A stretch of DNA of 64,000 nucleotides, taken from NCBI GenBank assembly GCA_951217055.1, contig OX578276.1:137273787-137337786 (forward strand). Reading direction: 5' to 3'. The stretch is from Gerris lacustris (lineage: Eukaryota; Arthropoda; Insecta; Hemiptera; Gerridae). Below the pieces are notes generated by a model. It was not told the DNA's origin and did no database searches. It saw only the letters and a list, made by a program, of their open reading frames with translations. Positions 1 through 9,895 of the stretch are shown in pieces. Both the position numbers and the translations under genes were made by a program. Each line of letters opens with the position of its first letter. Position 1 is the first letter of the stretch.

Positions 1-94
1 GTAGTCGTAGAAGTTCGGTGGAAATCCATAATCAAAGATACACAAAAAGCATCTCCTTAAAATGATTATGTTGAATTAGGGGAATTTAAAATTA

Positions 95-1250
95 TTTTAT
101 CTACTCACGGCAGCAAAATTAGGCATTGTTGTACTGTGGTTGATCTTAAGAGACCGGTGGCCACTCCATTTGAGGTTACATTGAAATTAGCATTGTTCGA
201 GTTGGACCCCTACCTGGTCTATATGCAGGAGGGTTGTTTTTCTTCAGAAAATGAGCGGAGAACCGCGAAGCGGTGCGGAGCGGCCATTAATAATTCTAGG
301 GAAAACAAAGTTAACAACAATAGTTTAAAACATAGTATCAAATCTAACCTCAAACGGAGTGGACACTGCTCTCTTAAGATTTACCTTGTACTGTTTTCAA
401 TCAGCAAAATGTAATTTTTCTTGATTCTTTTGTAACAAGTCAAAAAAACACGCATCAAAATATCAAAGTGTCAGCAAAAGTTCAAAGTCTCAGCAAAATA
501 ACAAACAGGCTGCCAAATTTTAAGAAAAAGTTACTAAATCTCAGGTTGTGAACTCTCCCACATTGTTCATTTTTGTATATTTAAGCGTAATATTGTGCTA
601 AATATTTATATGTTTTTTGAAAATACCTTTAAAAATTATAATAATTAAACTAATATTATTATTTTACAGTGATTATTTTTAAAAAATCTCTAAAAATTGA
701 GATAAAAAAAACAGCTGTTAATTAAAAAAGTGGCAACACTGATTGTTTTGTTTTAACTTTCGAATCATTACACTTACTCAAACTTTCGAGTCATCCATTC
801 GATTTTTACAATTTTCATTGCTTTAAATCTTTTATCTATCAAAAAAAATATAATTTAATTGTTTTCTGTTATTATTTCGATAAATTTGTTCATTAGGTTT
901 TTGAAGTTTAAATAAAAATATGTATGATAATGTTGTGCAAGACGTTGAAGACTTGTTTGATAACATGCCACCCGAATCATACAATGAAAGTTTATTGCCC
1001 TCTAAACAGGTACTAAAATCTTTAGTGTAATTTTTCTGCCGTTAGTAGATAAAATATTGTATGTAACTATGCAGCAAAGGAAACATTCCTGACTCGTTTT
1101 AAGATTAACGTTTTCCTGCCTCGGCTCCGCCTCAGCGCAGTAAACTTGATTAGCCTATCCTCGCCTTTGGCTCGGAACTAAAACTTAAAAAACTTGTCAG
1201 AAAAATTCCATTTTGCTGCTTAGTGACATAAATAACTATTCCCTCTTATT
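95..1250 (+). mobile_element. Crypton-like (tyrosine recombinase) element remnant
   Basis: A stretch near 98-118, TTTTATCTACT followed by GGCAGCAAAA, recurs inverted near 1033-1062 as TCTGCCGTTAGTAGATAAAA. The same arrangement, with TTATCTACGATTG and its inverse, flanks the remnant at 63552. Between the arms lies a short N-terminal coding piece (920-1030). The 3' part after 1062 contains a G+C-rich patch with CTCGGCTCCGCCTC and ends near ATAAATAACTATT; a sister 3' end is at 60215-60326. The arrangement is that of a deletion derivative keeping the 5' leader, the first codons and the 3' tail while the recombinase body is gone. Assignment to Crypton-like elements rests on the coding piece and is an inference. 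Exact ends are uncertain. Confidence 0.45.
920..1030 (+). pseudogene. N-terminal fragment of tyrosine-recombinase-like transposon protein
   Basis: Thirty-six codons run from ATG at 920 to TAA at 1028-1030. The first half is acidic (several Asp and Glu), then comes PPESYNESLLPSK at about residues 17-29. An acidic N-terminus followed by a Leu-Pro-Ser-Lys stretch is what I expect just before the N-terminal SAM-like domain of Crypton-type tyrosine recombinases. The remnant at 63812-63949 has the comparable PPEII...LIPSLSRERYE pattern. Homology presumably stops at the CAG at about 1009, where a GT follows, so this is either a splice donor or a deletion joint. No catalytic region (Arg-His-Arg-Tyr) remains. 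It cannot make a working enzyme. The family call is tentative. Confidence 0.4.
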
Positions 1251-2267
1251 TCTGTACTCTGAAAATCGCTTATTACAACGATTATACATGAGAAAGCGAA
1301 TTACATCGCTGTAAACGATCTTTGTTGTAACCGATATTGTTATAAACAACTTCCAGTGCATACACTCAAATATATAATATATTTATATATGTATAATATT
1401 TGTGTGTGTGTAAATACATACATAATTGTGTTAAGGACTGAAAAAATAATAATTAGTTTCGTAGTCCAATATTATTTTTAGTATTATTTATTCTTAATAT
1501 TCAATAAACATCGTGTGATGTACACGCAGGAAGCTGTGTAATCTCCTGCAGTCTTTGGAGGCAAGTATCTTCACCGGATAAGTATAGTAACGTTTACACG
1601 GGAGCTTCATAATAATTATAGCTTACTATCGCGGTAGTATAATTGTTATTACTTTTTTGTCATATCCTATCGTCGAGATTTGTTGACTCTACCTGTAAAG
1701 GATATTATCGTAACGTTTGAAGCGTCAGTTTCACATTTTCCTTTTGTATAACATCCTCATTACTGAGGGAAGGAAAAGAAAAACAAAAAGATGTAACGTC
1801 CGTAAACAGTATTATTTAGTGAACGGAGAAGAACTTGTCAGCTCATACATATTTTTAATTTTTAAAGGAAATTACCCAATATGTCTTCTGAATCGTAAAG
1901 CAAAAATGCGTATAATATGTTAGTTAATCAATAGTTTTTGGTCGTTCGTCTAATATTTTAGTAAAGACACACTGGTTCTGAAACGTTATTTTCTTGTCGA
2001 AAGATCTTACATAATATTTGTTAGTAAGAGAACGTTAACTTTTTCCCTTCGTCAACTTAAGATATTAAGTAATTAATTAGTGCTAATCTATAAAATTATA
2101 CATTAGTACTGATTTATGTAGGCGGATGGTGTAATTATATTCTTAACTCTTTATGGGCTGGATTAAAGATATATTATTACGGTTTTGATCAGTTGTTTGT
2201 CACATACATTCCCATAATTATATAATTGAGATGTAAGAATGAATCTGAAGATTACATTAAGATATCC

Positions 2268-2269
<2 letters not shown>
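1251..2269. other. No gene seen (AT-rich)
   Basis: AT-rich sequence with short TA and GT runs near 1370-1410. Open frames are short and have no recognisable domain. I see no repeat-family match to the rest of the window. Confidence 0.5.
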
Positions 2270-2362
<93 letters not shown>

Positions 2363-2421
2363 CAATTGTATATAGTCTTGGTCCTAGGTATATCAAACAA
2401 AATACACTTGGATCAGTGTAT

Positions 2422-2463
<42 letters not shown>
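2270..2463. repeat. Two (AT)n microsatellites with duplicated flank
   Basis: An (AT)n array at 2270-2358 and a second at 2424-2463 are each followed by the same unique stretch (TTGTTCAATTGTATAT, then a TCTTGG-T-CTAGG motif). The array plus its flank was therefore tandemly duplicated. The open frames through it on both strands (Tyr-Ile repeats) are artefacts. Confidence 0.9.
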
Positions 2464-2467
<4 letters not shown>

Positions 2468-2492
2468 CAATTGTATATATTTGTTTATAGTC

Positions 2493-2545
2493 TTGGTTCT
2501 AGGTAAGACTAATATATATATTACATTAGTCTTACATAGGACCAA
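2493..2545. repeat. Imperfect inverted repeat (hairpin)
   Basis: Arms 2493-2513 and 2525-2545 (21 bp each) pair with two mismatches around an 11-nt AT loop; the arms carry TAAGACTAAT and ATTAGTCTTA. Could be an extruded AT-rich duplication product or the remnant of a small foldback element. Confidence 0.7.
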
Positions 2546-3182
2546 TTATAAACAAAACTATAAACAAAACTGAATTGAAATTAGTTACCAATAATTTAAA
2601 TTTCCTGAATCAATATCTCCAATAATATTTTATAGTACTTTATCGTTGCAATTGCAGAACTTGTATTTTCGCCACATTTATGTGACAAATAAATTTTTAG
2701 GCAAAACAGCTATTTTGTTTTGTAAGTGTAACATACATTATTATACTTATCGGTTATTAAGGGCTTGATTAAAACCAGTGGCTCGTCTACTTTTATCTAT
2801 GGTTAATATTTATGGACACTCATGCAATAATCCCATTATCAGATGTACAGATTAGAGCGATATGCTTCCGAGGTTCATAGCTTAGATCGTAACAAGATGT
2901 TGGTTGTATCTATATTGCAAAAGAAGAACAGAGTTTGAACAAAATTGTTGATTCCTCAGAAACAAAATATTTTATTTTCCTTTATTTTTCATTCTTAATC
3001 ATTAATCTATCTCCAGGTAACCAGTGATATAAGCTGATCCCAATGTTTTTGTTTAATTTAAATTAAGCTTGATTCTCTGATCAGTATTTAGGTATGGTGA
3101 GACGTTAGCGGTATTAAATCACTATAAAACAGTTTCGATCACTTAAATTGGGTTATAAAAAACCCACCAGGTCCACCAGGGG
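2546..3182. other. No gene seen
   Basis: AT-rich unique-looking sequence. No coding frame, RNA gene or repeat-family match recognised. Confidence 0.5.
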
Positions 3183-3218
3183 TTGGTTCTATCACCAGTT
3201 TGCTGGTGATAGAACCAA
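3183..3218. repeat. Perfect 16-bp hairpin
   Basis: Arms 3183-3198 (TTGGTTCTATCACCAG) and 3203-3218 are perfectly complementary around the 4-nt loop TTTG. It lies just 3' of a short CCACCAGG direct repeat. No flanking element ends were found. Confidence 0.85.
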
Positions 3219-4144
3219 TAAGTTTGACAACTTTTTAATGGTCGTTGAATTATCTATATCTAAGTAGGTATGTCCTATGGATAATATAGTTATTCTGATA
3301 ACTTGGATATTATTAAATGAGTCTTGGAATAAAAAAAAATACTGTATTACTGTACGTCGTACGTCCGTACAGTAGAAGTTGGGACAGACGGGTTGAGTAT
3401 CTGATTTACCCTCCTGTTGCCTGATAGTCTGAAGAGTACACGGACCCCCTTGAACCCCATCTAAATAATCTACTACCGTAGGTTCTGCCAACATTAGGTT
3501 TCCTCGAGTTAAATATACATCACCAGAAATTAAATTAGGGTCTTTATATTTTGACTCCGTCTAATCTACAAGTATAATATATTATTGACGTGTCGTACTA
3601 CTAAACAATGGTGAATCTTTACTTGAATTAAATTTACATTATATTTCCAATGTGTAGCGTTTTGTACTTTATTACCATTTGTGATTAATTTATACGAGTA
3701 TTTAGATTTATTTCTCATTATTCTTTATTACTTAATACATATTTTAAATATAAAAGAAAACCTAAAGCACAGGTGTTTTAAATATTAATTTTATAATTTA
3801 ACAGTAATTTATTATCTTTGTGATAAATAGTGTATTCCTGAGTTAATTTGTAATTATAATCGCCTCCCATTAAAAAAAAATTTGAAATAATGTTAGGTTT
3901 TTCTTTACAGTTAAACTAAAACAATAAACTATGTTTTGATTTATTCATAATATGTTTATTATATTATAATATTAACACACACGATTAAAACAATAATACT
4001 TAAACTAAATCAGTGATTTACCAAAACTACCAAGATTACAAACACATTTTTCAATAGAACATTAACTTCATGCTTATCTTATCCTTTATCGAACACACCC
4101 AAATGATAGTTTTTTTTATTTTAAATAATTGCCATATATATATA
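3219..4144. other. No gene seen
   Basis: AT-rich. A reverse-strand frame at 3192-3494 includes the hairpin and shows no known domain; I treat it as chance. Confidence 0.5.
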
Positions 4145-4258
4145 GCTTAATTTTGCTTTGCTCGTGTGGTTTTACTACCCTCGCTGTCGCTTGGGTGCAA
4201 CCCCTCACTCGCATGGAAAATGTTACTTTCTTCACTAGACGCGTAATGTACTATTGCG
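4145..4258 (+). repeat. 3' end fragment of Crypton-like family
   Basis: The segment TTTTGCTTTGCTCGTGTGG, then TCGCT(T/C)GGGTGCAA, CTCGCATG and finally GTAATGTACTATT matches, in inverse orientation, 23957-24075. It is therefore the 3' tail of the same family as the remnants at 23957 and 63552, present here without a coding part. It ends at CTATT, as the other copies do. Confidence 0.6.
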
Positions 4259-4261
4259 ACC

Positions 4262-4375
4262 GACTGAAACAATTAAATAAATTAGACAATGATGGGTAGT
4301 AAATGCTAAACATGCAAATATTTATCGATTGGACGTGAGAAAGCTATGTGTCATACTCTTTGGCAAACTATTTTA
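4262..4375 (+). repeat. Family B end fragment
   Basis: Matches the family B end found at 50870-50957: an AAACAATTAAATAAATT stretch, then GACAAT-ATGG, then a diverged GGAGGAAGCTATGTGTCA-type terminus and TTGGCAAACTATTTT. Only about 110 bp of the element remains, directly beside the Crypton-like tail. Confidence 0.6.
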
Positions 4376-5640
4376 TTATTTGAGTAAGTAGAAAAAAGTA
4401 TTGAAGTGACGTAATAACCGTTTGACTTCTTGCTTTTAACGGAATTACATGGTTTGAGCAAGCGTGAACAATTTGATCTTGAGTCGAGCTTTTTCTGGAT
4501 GGCTCAGCTCTCTTAGACCTTCTTAAACTGATTAGACCTCTTCCCTTCCTAAAGCAAATCTCACAAGTATATGTTGAGAGTTGAGGTCTGTGTTTGTTTG
4601 CCTGCTTCTCTCTAACTTGGACTTTTGTTAGAATTCATTTCAGTTTAAGCACTAATTATCTTAAGTAATTTTATTGCTATAAGAAAGAAGGCAACCATAT
4701 TAATCAATAAAAAAAAAAAAAATTATAATTATTAGTGTGTGGTTTTTAATGAATTAGTGTGGCAAATAGCTTCCTCTATGTTTTGCTGTTACGACCTATA
4801 TTGTATAATTTAGTTGATTTTTTCTCCCTTTTTATTTCCGAACTTGCTAAAGGTCCGACCTCACCTCCACCACCTACCTCATCTTTCCTACCTTTGGTGT
4901 AATTAACAAATGAAAGACTGTTGATAGCGAACGCTATAATTCTTAGCCACGCTTTAATTTTTAGTGACATACGTATATACTGTGATTATTCGTAGTAATG
5001 TGGCTGCTTAAAAAAACAACTTTTTTGTGCATGGTTTAGAAAAGAGTGTTTTTACTTATTTTATTTTTAATATAATATTATTTTCTACTTTTTAGTCGTC
5101 ACAATAAATTTCACTTTAATCTCACTTAGCTGTCAGTGACCGTTGTTGTTGAATTCCTGAAATTATTATTTTTTATTTTACCAAATTTAGCCTGGAAATG
5201 TATCGATTCATCAGCTAAAATTAAAGTTTGAGTATCTATAATATTTAATTTGGTCCATTGGATCTTAGCAGGTATATCATCAGATTGTAGCAAGAATATC
5301 ATCAAATAGTAATTAACTTATCTTCATACTTCATCCCGTTCATAAAATCTGACTTCACCCGTTTGTAATTTAGTATTTTCTGGTATATCTTGACTTCAAT
5401 GAGAAAAATTAATATTTTTTCTTTTCAAGTTTTCCTAACACTCAAATATAATCTCCTGGAGAAGCCATCTATTTTTTGTTGATTATGCTTAATATACCTG
5501 TTAACAATCTTTTCAATTTTATACAGTATATCTTTAAAATATCTATCTATCTATCTCTTTAAATTGTAGGACCGATATCGATGATTTTTGGCATAATTGA
5601 AGTGAATACGAAAAATTTAACTTAATTAACTTTAACTTCT
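4376..5640. other. No gene seen; short TATC repeat
   Basis: Mostly AT-rich. A pyrimidine-rich patch lies at about 4490-4620 and a short (ATCT)n run at about 5541-5557. No domain or element ends seen. Confidence 0.5.
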
Positions 5641-5885
5641 AGATTTAGGACCCCCCCCCCCAAAAAAAACCTTAAAAAAGGTGATAGAAATGTTATTTCT
5701 ATAAAAACCGGTTCAGATGATTTAGAAAAAAAATCTAAAATGTAGTCAATTTAAAAACTAATCTAACTTACACAATTTACGAGTTATTTATAATTATATA
5801 AGTTTAATTGCAAAAAGCGAGAGGATGGTTTCGATTCCCCATTGGAAGAGATTATTTTTATAGTAAATTTTGATAAAATATTGAA
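5641..5885 (+). repeat. Family E copy (diverged)
   Basis: Parallels 14370-14660: a C-run followed by A-run, an AAAAACCGGTTC-type segment, TAAAATGTAGTCAATTTAAA, and a tail GGTTTCGATTCCC followed by AGATTATTTTTATAGTAAAT. The GGTTTCGATTCCC piece resembles a tRNA T-arm / pol III B box with one extra T. Probably a non-autonomous retroelement or SINE-like module; the type is not certain. Confidence 0.5.
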
Positions 5886-6643
5886 TAATAAATAAATATA
5901 ATCGTAAAACCCCTAGACAACACAGAAGAATAGACTATTTCAGACGATGAAACGGACAGATTTTTAATATTGGTTTAAATTTCTATCGTTTTAGCTTGTT
6001 TTTACAAATTATTTCCCTTATAGATTAATTTTCGAAATCTTGCAATTTCTTGCTTTTGATTTTATTGTAGAAAATAATATTTATTTCTAATTGGGTAAGA
6101 AGACAATTAATATTGAGAAAAATCAATTAAATAACAAACGAGAAATCAAGAGTACCTACTATCTTTCATCGTGTCCCGTTATACTTTTTATTAAATTAAA
6201 TATGCTTTGGCTGCATTAACAAAGATCAAAGTAAACATGAAGGCCCTAAGTAATGAGGACAAGGACTCGTCTTTCTGCTGTTGCACCTGGTCTGAAAGGG
6301 TTGGATATTCTTTTATAAAGAAACCTAAGGATGTGGGAGCGTAGGTTCACATTTACGGTCCTCGACATCGTGTTCTTGTTCACACATCTCTGAGTAAACA
6401 TAAACAACTCAAATATGCCACCTGACATCTCTTCTCACAGCCTTTTATGTCCTTATATAAATAACTAAATGATGCATCGGACTCAAAGGGTTGTTACCTA
6501 TTTAACATCCGTTAGTCATTACTAAGTATAAGATGTAGTACTACTATATAGTAAGCTTCATTCAGTTGTTGCCTAATTTTAATTAATAGTAATTATATTT
6601 TACTTAATCCTTTGGTTTATTTAGTTTGTTCATGCTGCTTATA
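5886..6643. other. No gene seen
   Basis: AT-rich. No domain or repeat-family match recognised. The 60-codon reverse frame at 6246-6428 shows nothing I recognise. Confidence 0.5.
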
Positions 6644-6762
6644 CAGGGTGGTGCAGCGCGGATGACCACATTTTAAATTGTTACCATGTGCTTAATACTA
6701 GAGCCAGGAAATTTAAATAAAGCAAAAATTTGGAAGTTTACTGGACATAAGTCACATTTTTA

Positions 6763-6882
6763 AGTGTGGAAGATAAATTCCGATAAATGACGTCCTTGTC
6801 GATTTCCACACTCACATTAGTTACTTTATTCACACGACCGTGAAAAATTTGTGGCTCCGTCTTGTTGGAACCATATGTTATC
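6763..6882 (-). pseudogene. Mariner-like transposase fragment (left arm)
   Basis: Read on the minus strand from 6882, the sequence encodes DNIWFQQDGAT, the motif around the second catalytic Asp of mariner-type DDE/D transposases. After a large deletion it reaches NRQGRHLSEFIFHT and a stop, the usual extreme C-terminus of these proteins (Gly-x-His-Leu-x-x-x-Ile/Phe-Phe). The DDE core after the second Asp, including the last acidic residue, is missing, and stops lie between the two pieces. Non-functional. Confidence 0.7.
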
Positions 6883-6935
6883 ATTTTACCGACAGTATCC
6901 ATTTCGTTATCCTTTGAATAGGGGATGATAAATCG

Positions 6936-7046
6936 GATTCCCTGACGAGATGTTAGAGAATGTGATGCGCAACTCAGCCGAACGCCTCTAAGAATGTGTA
7001 AATCAACAAGGTGTCATTTATCTGACATTATCTTTCACAGTTATGT
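6936..7046 (+). pseudogene. Mariner-like transposase C-terminal fragment (right arm)
   Basis: Plus-strand frames give IP, a one-base shift, EMLENVMRNSAERL, a stop, ECVNQQG, another one-base loss, then CHLSDIIFH. This is the typical tail of mariner-like transposases (Ile-Pro-x-Glu-Met-Leu ... Val-Met-Arg-Asn ... Cys ... Gly-x-His-Leu-x-Asp-Ile-Ile-Phe). It matches the left-arm fragment in reverse, with a one-base deletion after QQG relative to that arm. Two frameshifts and a stop make it dead. Confidence 0.7.
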
Positions 7047-7161
7047 CCTGTAAACTTCCTCATTTTTGCTTGAAAATTTGCTTTATATCAATCTCCTACA
7101 TCTATAGTTTTAAGCACAGGGTGACCATTTAAAATGTGGTCATCCACGCTGCGCCACCCTG

Positions 7162-8067
7162 TATATAAAGAAGGCTATGGAGTGGAAAGACTTCGACCAA
7201 TATCCATAAAATATAATAATTTTTTTTTGCTTTTGCACTTTTAAGAGTATTTCTTTTCCCTCTCTCTTTAGTTTTACCAAAATATAAAATTCTGTTTCAT
7301 TCGTTGTATTATTTATTATAAAAAAAATCATGTTCATGTTTTATAATTTGACTTCTTGTATAAGAGAAAAAGTAAAACTGTAGATTTTTGTGTTGAAGTC
7401 AAAGGATGTTTCTAAAAGTTTTTCCCAAGATTAATCCGTTGTATGTGGTTAGTACTTGCTACGTGTGGTCGGGAACCAGTCGCCGTGTCCGCTAACTCTC
7501 CTTATTTTTATTCTTTCCACTATCGAACTTGATCTCGTTTCCTTAGCATTATCTTCATTTACCGAGCTCATCTACTGTGGAAAAAAAATGCATTCTTAAA
7601 AACAGGTTTAGCTTCTCTGATTTTCATTTGAAGTTGACGCCATGTTGGGTTGGCCGCTCGCACGTGGAGGACTCATCTCCTATCTTAGATTTTCTCGGGC
7701 AGCGCTCACTAATTGCCGCTTCTTTAGCGGAAATACCCCCTCTACCGATGATTATTCCACGAAGTACCGTTTTCTACTTTTTTTAGTATCTTTTCCTTTT
7801 TTTTAAAAAAATTACACTCTCGCCGTCTTCCAGCTCCTCTCTACCCATCCAGTTTTACTTTCATATACTCTGAAGAAAACGAAACAACTTAAGAACTCTG
7901 GAATTTAACTGACTGGTTGAATGATATGGGTAGCCAGGCAACTCTTGATTCTTCAATTATTAAAACCAGTCGAATTGTCCATTTGATTTGGTTTACGTAT
8001 GATCGCCCAAAAAGCTTTAATACCTTACAACCCAACCGCCCTTTGTTACCTGCTTGATGTAGAAAAT
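7162..8067. other. No gene recognised; less AT-rich patch at 7450-7860
   Basis: Between 7450 and 7860 base composition is more balanced, with pyrimidine-rich stretches and a 69-codon open frame (7577-7786) that matches no domain I know. It could be a promoter-proximal or conserved non-coding segment; nothing in the sequence proves it. Confidence 0.35.
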
Positions 8068-8652
8068 ATATATTGCTTCCGAGCTTACCGAAGGTAACGG
8101 AAGCATTGTGTTCACTTTTGAGAACAAAAAAGTTTTATGCCTCCGATTTTAAAAATTCCAAGACAGAAATCCGTTTCAGACATCAGGGAACATTTTTGGT
8201 TCCGTGTCTGTCGGTCTGTGTGTCCGCGAATCGTGAAACGTGCGACGATAACTTGAGTAAATGTGGCCCGAAAGTGATGAAATTTGGTAGACATGATTAT
8301 TTTACCAATGCTCAGATCGAGTTCGTTGGGCAACGTTATCCGTTCAAGCGTTCACGCGCAACGCTCGCGTAAACGTGAACTTCAAATTTAAAATTGGAAT
8401 TTTCGGTCGGGAAAAAAATCAAACCTTATCTATTCAATGAAACGAACATTTTTTTCAAATACAATTTTTTAGTAAAACCTACAGCGACACCCCTATAAAG
8501 TGTTAAAGATCGCTAAAAAATGTTAATTGTTCTTACACAATAAACAATATAACAATAAAGTAATAAAACTTTAATGTTAATATATAACAATTAAGTACAT
8601 GATAGGATGCGAGGAAGCTATGTGCCACACTAATTGGCAGTGTATTTTTTGT
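8068..8652 (+). repeat. Family B ends with family C core, copy 1
   Basis: 8068-8240 is family B (hairpin end, then AATTCCAAGACAGAAATCCG and CAGACATCAGGGAACAT). 8235-8560 is the family C core (ACTTGAGTAAATG, ACGCTCGCGTAAACGTGA, AAATTTAAAATTGGAATTTT, AAGTGTTAAAGATCGCTAAA). 8575-8652 returns to family B (GATAGGATGCGAGGAAGCT and CACACTAATTGGCAG). The 99-codon frame at 8073-8372 crosses B and C modules and is not a gene. Confidence 0.7.
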
Positions 8653-9350
8653 TAATATCTTTTACTAACTCAATTTACAAAATAAGTATATAATTATATA
8701 AATTAAAACAGTTACCATTTCAAAATTGATTTTAATTCCACTGTTTAATCATGTAAATATAAACAGCTGGAGTCCAGTAATTCAGTGTGATGTTAATTCT
8801 TTTTTAATTTGATCTGTTTATCAAGTACTATCAAGAAACATTAAAGTTCTTTTACTAGGAAAGAATAGGCAGACCTCATATTGGTTATATAGTTTCCTAA
8901 ATATCTCCCCCCTTATTTCAATTCCCTCTGATAAGTCAGATAGTGGTACTTACATTTATATCGTTTATTTAAAGAAGTGCGGTGATAACTATGTTAGGGG
9001 ACATTATATATATATAAGTATACGGCCGCCATCTTTAAATAAAATGGCCGTTTGGAAAACAATTTTTCTGAAGTGGTTTTGCCATAATAGAAAGCTAATT
9101 TTCAAAATTTTCGAGATTCTACTGTTTGGTTCCGGAGATATTATCATGTCCGACTTTAATTATAAATAGCCGTCATCTTAATGACAATGTTTTATATGAC
9201 AATACAAGTTATTATAAATAACTCAAAAATCTGCATTGTCCAATTATTGTGGCACATAGATTTCTTTGAGTTCTATAACTTACTTAAATGATGTTATTCT
9301 TTCACAAACCATTTGTGTTTAATTTATTTTTCTTCTTTTTATTTTAAAAT
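8653..9350. other. Spacer of the 8-10 kb foldback
   Basis: AT-rich DNA with two patches resembling the family F vocabulary (GCCGCCATCTTTAAAT near 9025 and AGCCGTCATCTTAATGAC near 9165). No coding frame recognised. Confidence 0.4.
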
Positions 9351-9895
9351 AGACTGCTAATTAGTGTGGCACATAGCTTCCTCGCATCCTATCATATACT
9401 ATATTGTTATAATGTTTATTGTGTAAAAACTATTAATAGTTTTAGCGATCTTTAACACTTCATAGCGGTGTCGCTGTTGGTTTTACTGAACAATTGTATT
9501 TGAAAAAATGCTTGTCTCATTGAATAGATGAAGTTTGATTTTTTTCCCGACCTAAAATTCCAATTTTAAATTTGAAGATCACGTTTACGCGAGCGTTGCT
9601 CGTGAACGCTTGGACGGATAATGTTGTCCAACGAACTCGTCCTGGGCATTGGTAAAATGAACATGTCTACCAAATTTCATAAAAATCGGTTGACATTTAC
9701 TCGAGTTATCGTCGCACGTTTCAAAATTCATGGACACACAGACCGACAGACAGACAGACACGAGACCAAAAATGTTCCCTGATGTCTGTAACGGATTTCT
9801 GTCTTGGAATTTTTAAAATCGGAGGCATAAAAGTTTTTCGTTCTCAAAAGTGAACACAAGGCTTCCGTTACCTTCGGTAAACTCGGAAGCAAAAT
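9351..9895 (-). repeat. Family B ends with family C core, copy 2 (inverted)
   Basis: Reverse complement of copy 1: TTAGTGTGGCACATAGCTTC at the inner end, then the C core (AACACTTCATAGCGGTGTCG, TCACGTTTACGCGAGCG), a (CAGA)n patch at about 9740-9765, and the terminal hairpin GCTTCCGTTACCTTCGG ending near 9893. It has the same B-C-B junction order as copy 1, so the chimera was made before duplication. Confidence 0.7.

Larger units (their letters stand above)
6644..7161. mobile_element. Mariner-derived head-to-head inverted element
   Basis: The ends are inverted: CAGGGTGGTGCAGCG at 6644 and CGCTGCGCCACCCTG ending at 7161, bordered by TA (TTATA on the left, TATATA on the right), fitting the TA target site of Tc1/mariner elements. 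The inverted similarity continues inward for about 165 bp per side and includes the last codons of a mariner-type transposase on both strands (minus 6763-6882, plus 6936-7046). The element is thus two transposase 3' ends joined head to head, with most of the gene lost between them. TA as target duplication is uncertain because the flanks are TA-rich. Confidence 0.7.
8068..9895. mobile_element. Large foldback: two inverted B/C composite copies
   Basis: Two roughly 545-585-bp copies of the same composite element lie in opposite orientation (8068-8652 plus, 9351-9895 minus) around a spacer of about 700 bp. The outer ends are the family B hairpin (GCTTCCG...CGGAAGC); the inner ends are the other B terminus (GTGCCACACTAATTGGCAG and its inverse). 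It is either one element with very long inverted repeats or two independent insertions that happen to face each other. No target duplication was evident at the outer ends. Confidence 0.6.

Noticed and set aside
136..414. 92-codon frame at the window start
   Set aside because: No domain; it lies in the leader of the Crypton-like element.
2163..2490. Open frames of repeated Tyr-Ile on both strands; same at 26374, 29736-30068 and 62901-63176
   Set aside because: They are translations of (AT)n or (AC)n microsatellites.
8073..8372. 99-codon open frame, plus strand, with a reverse partner at 8112-8333
   Set aside because: It spans family B and C modules whose other copies are riddled with stops and indels, so it is not under coding constraint.
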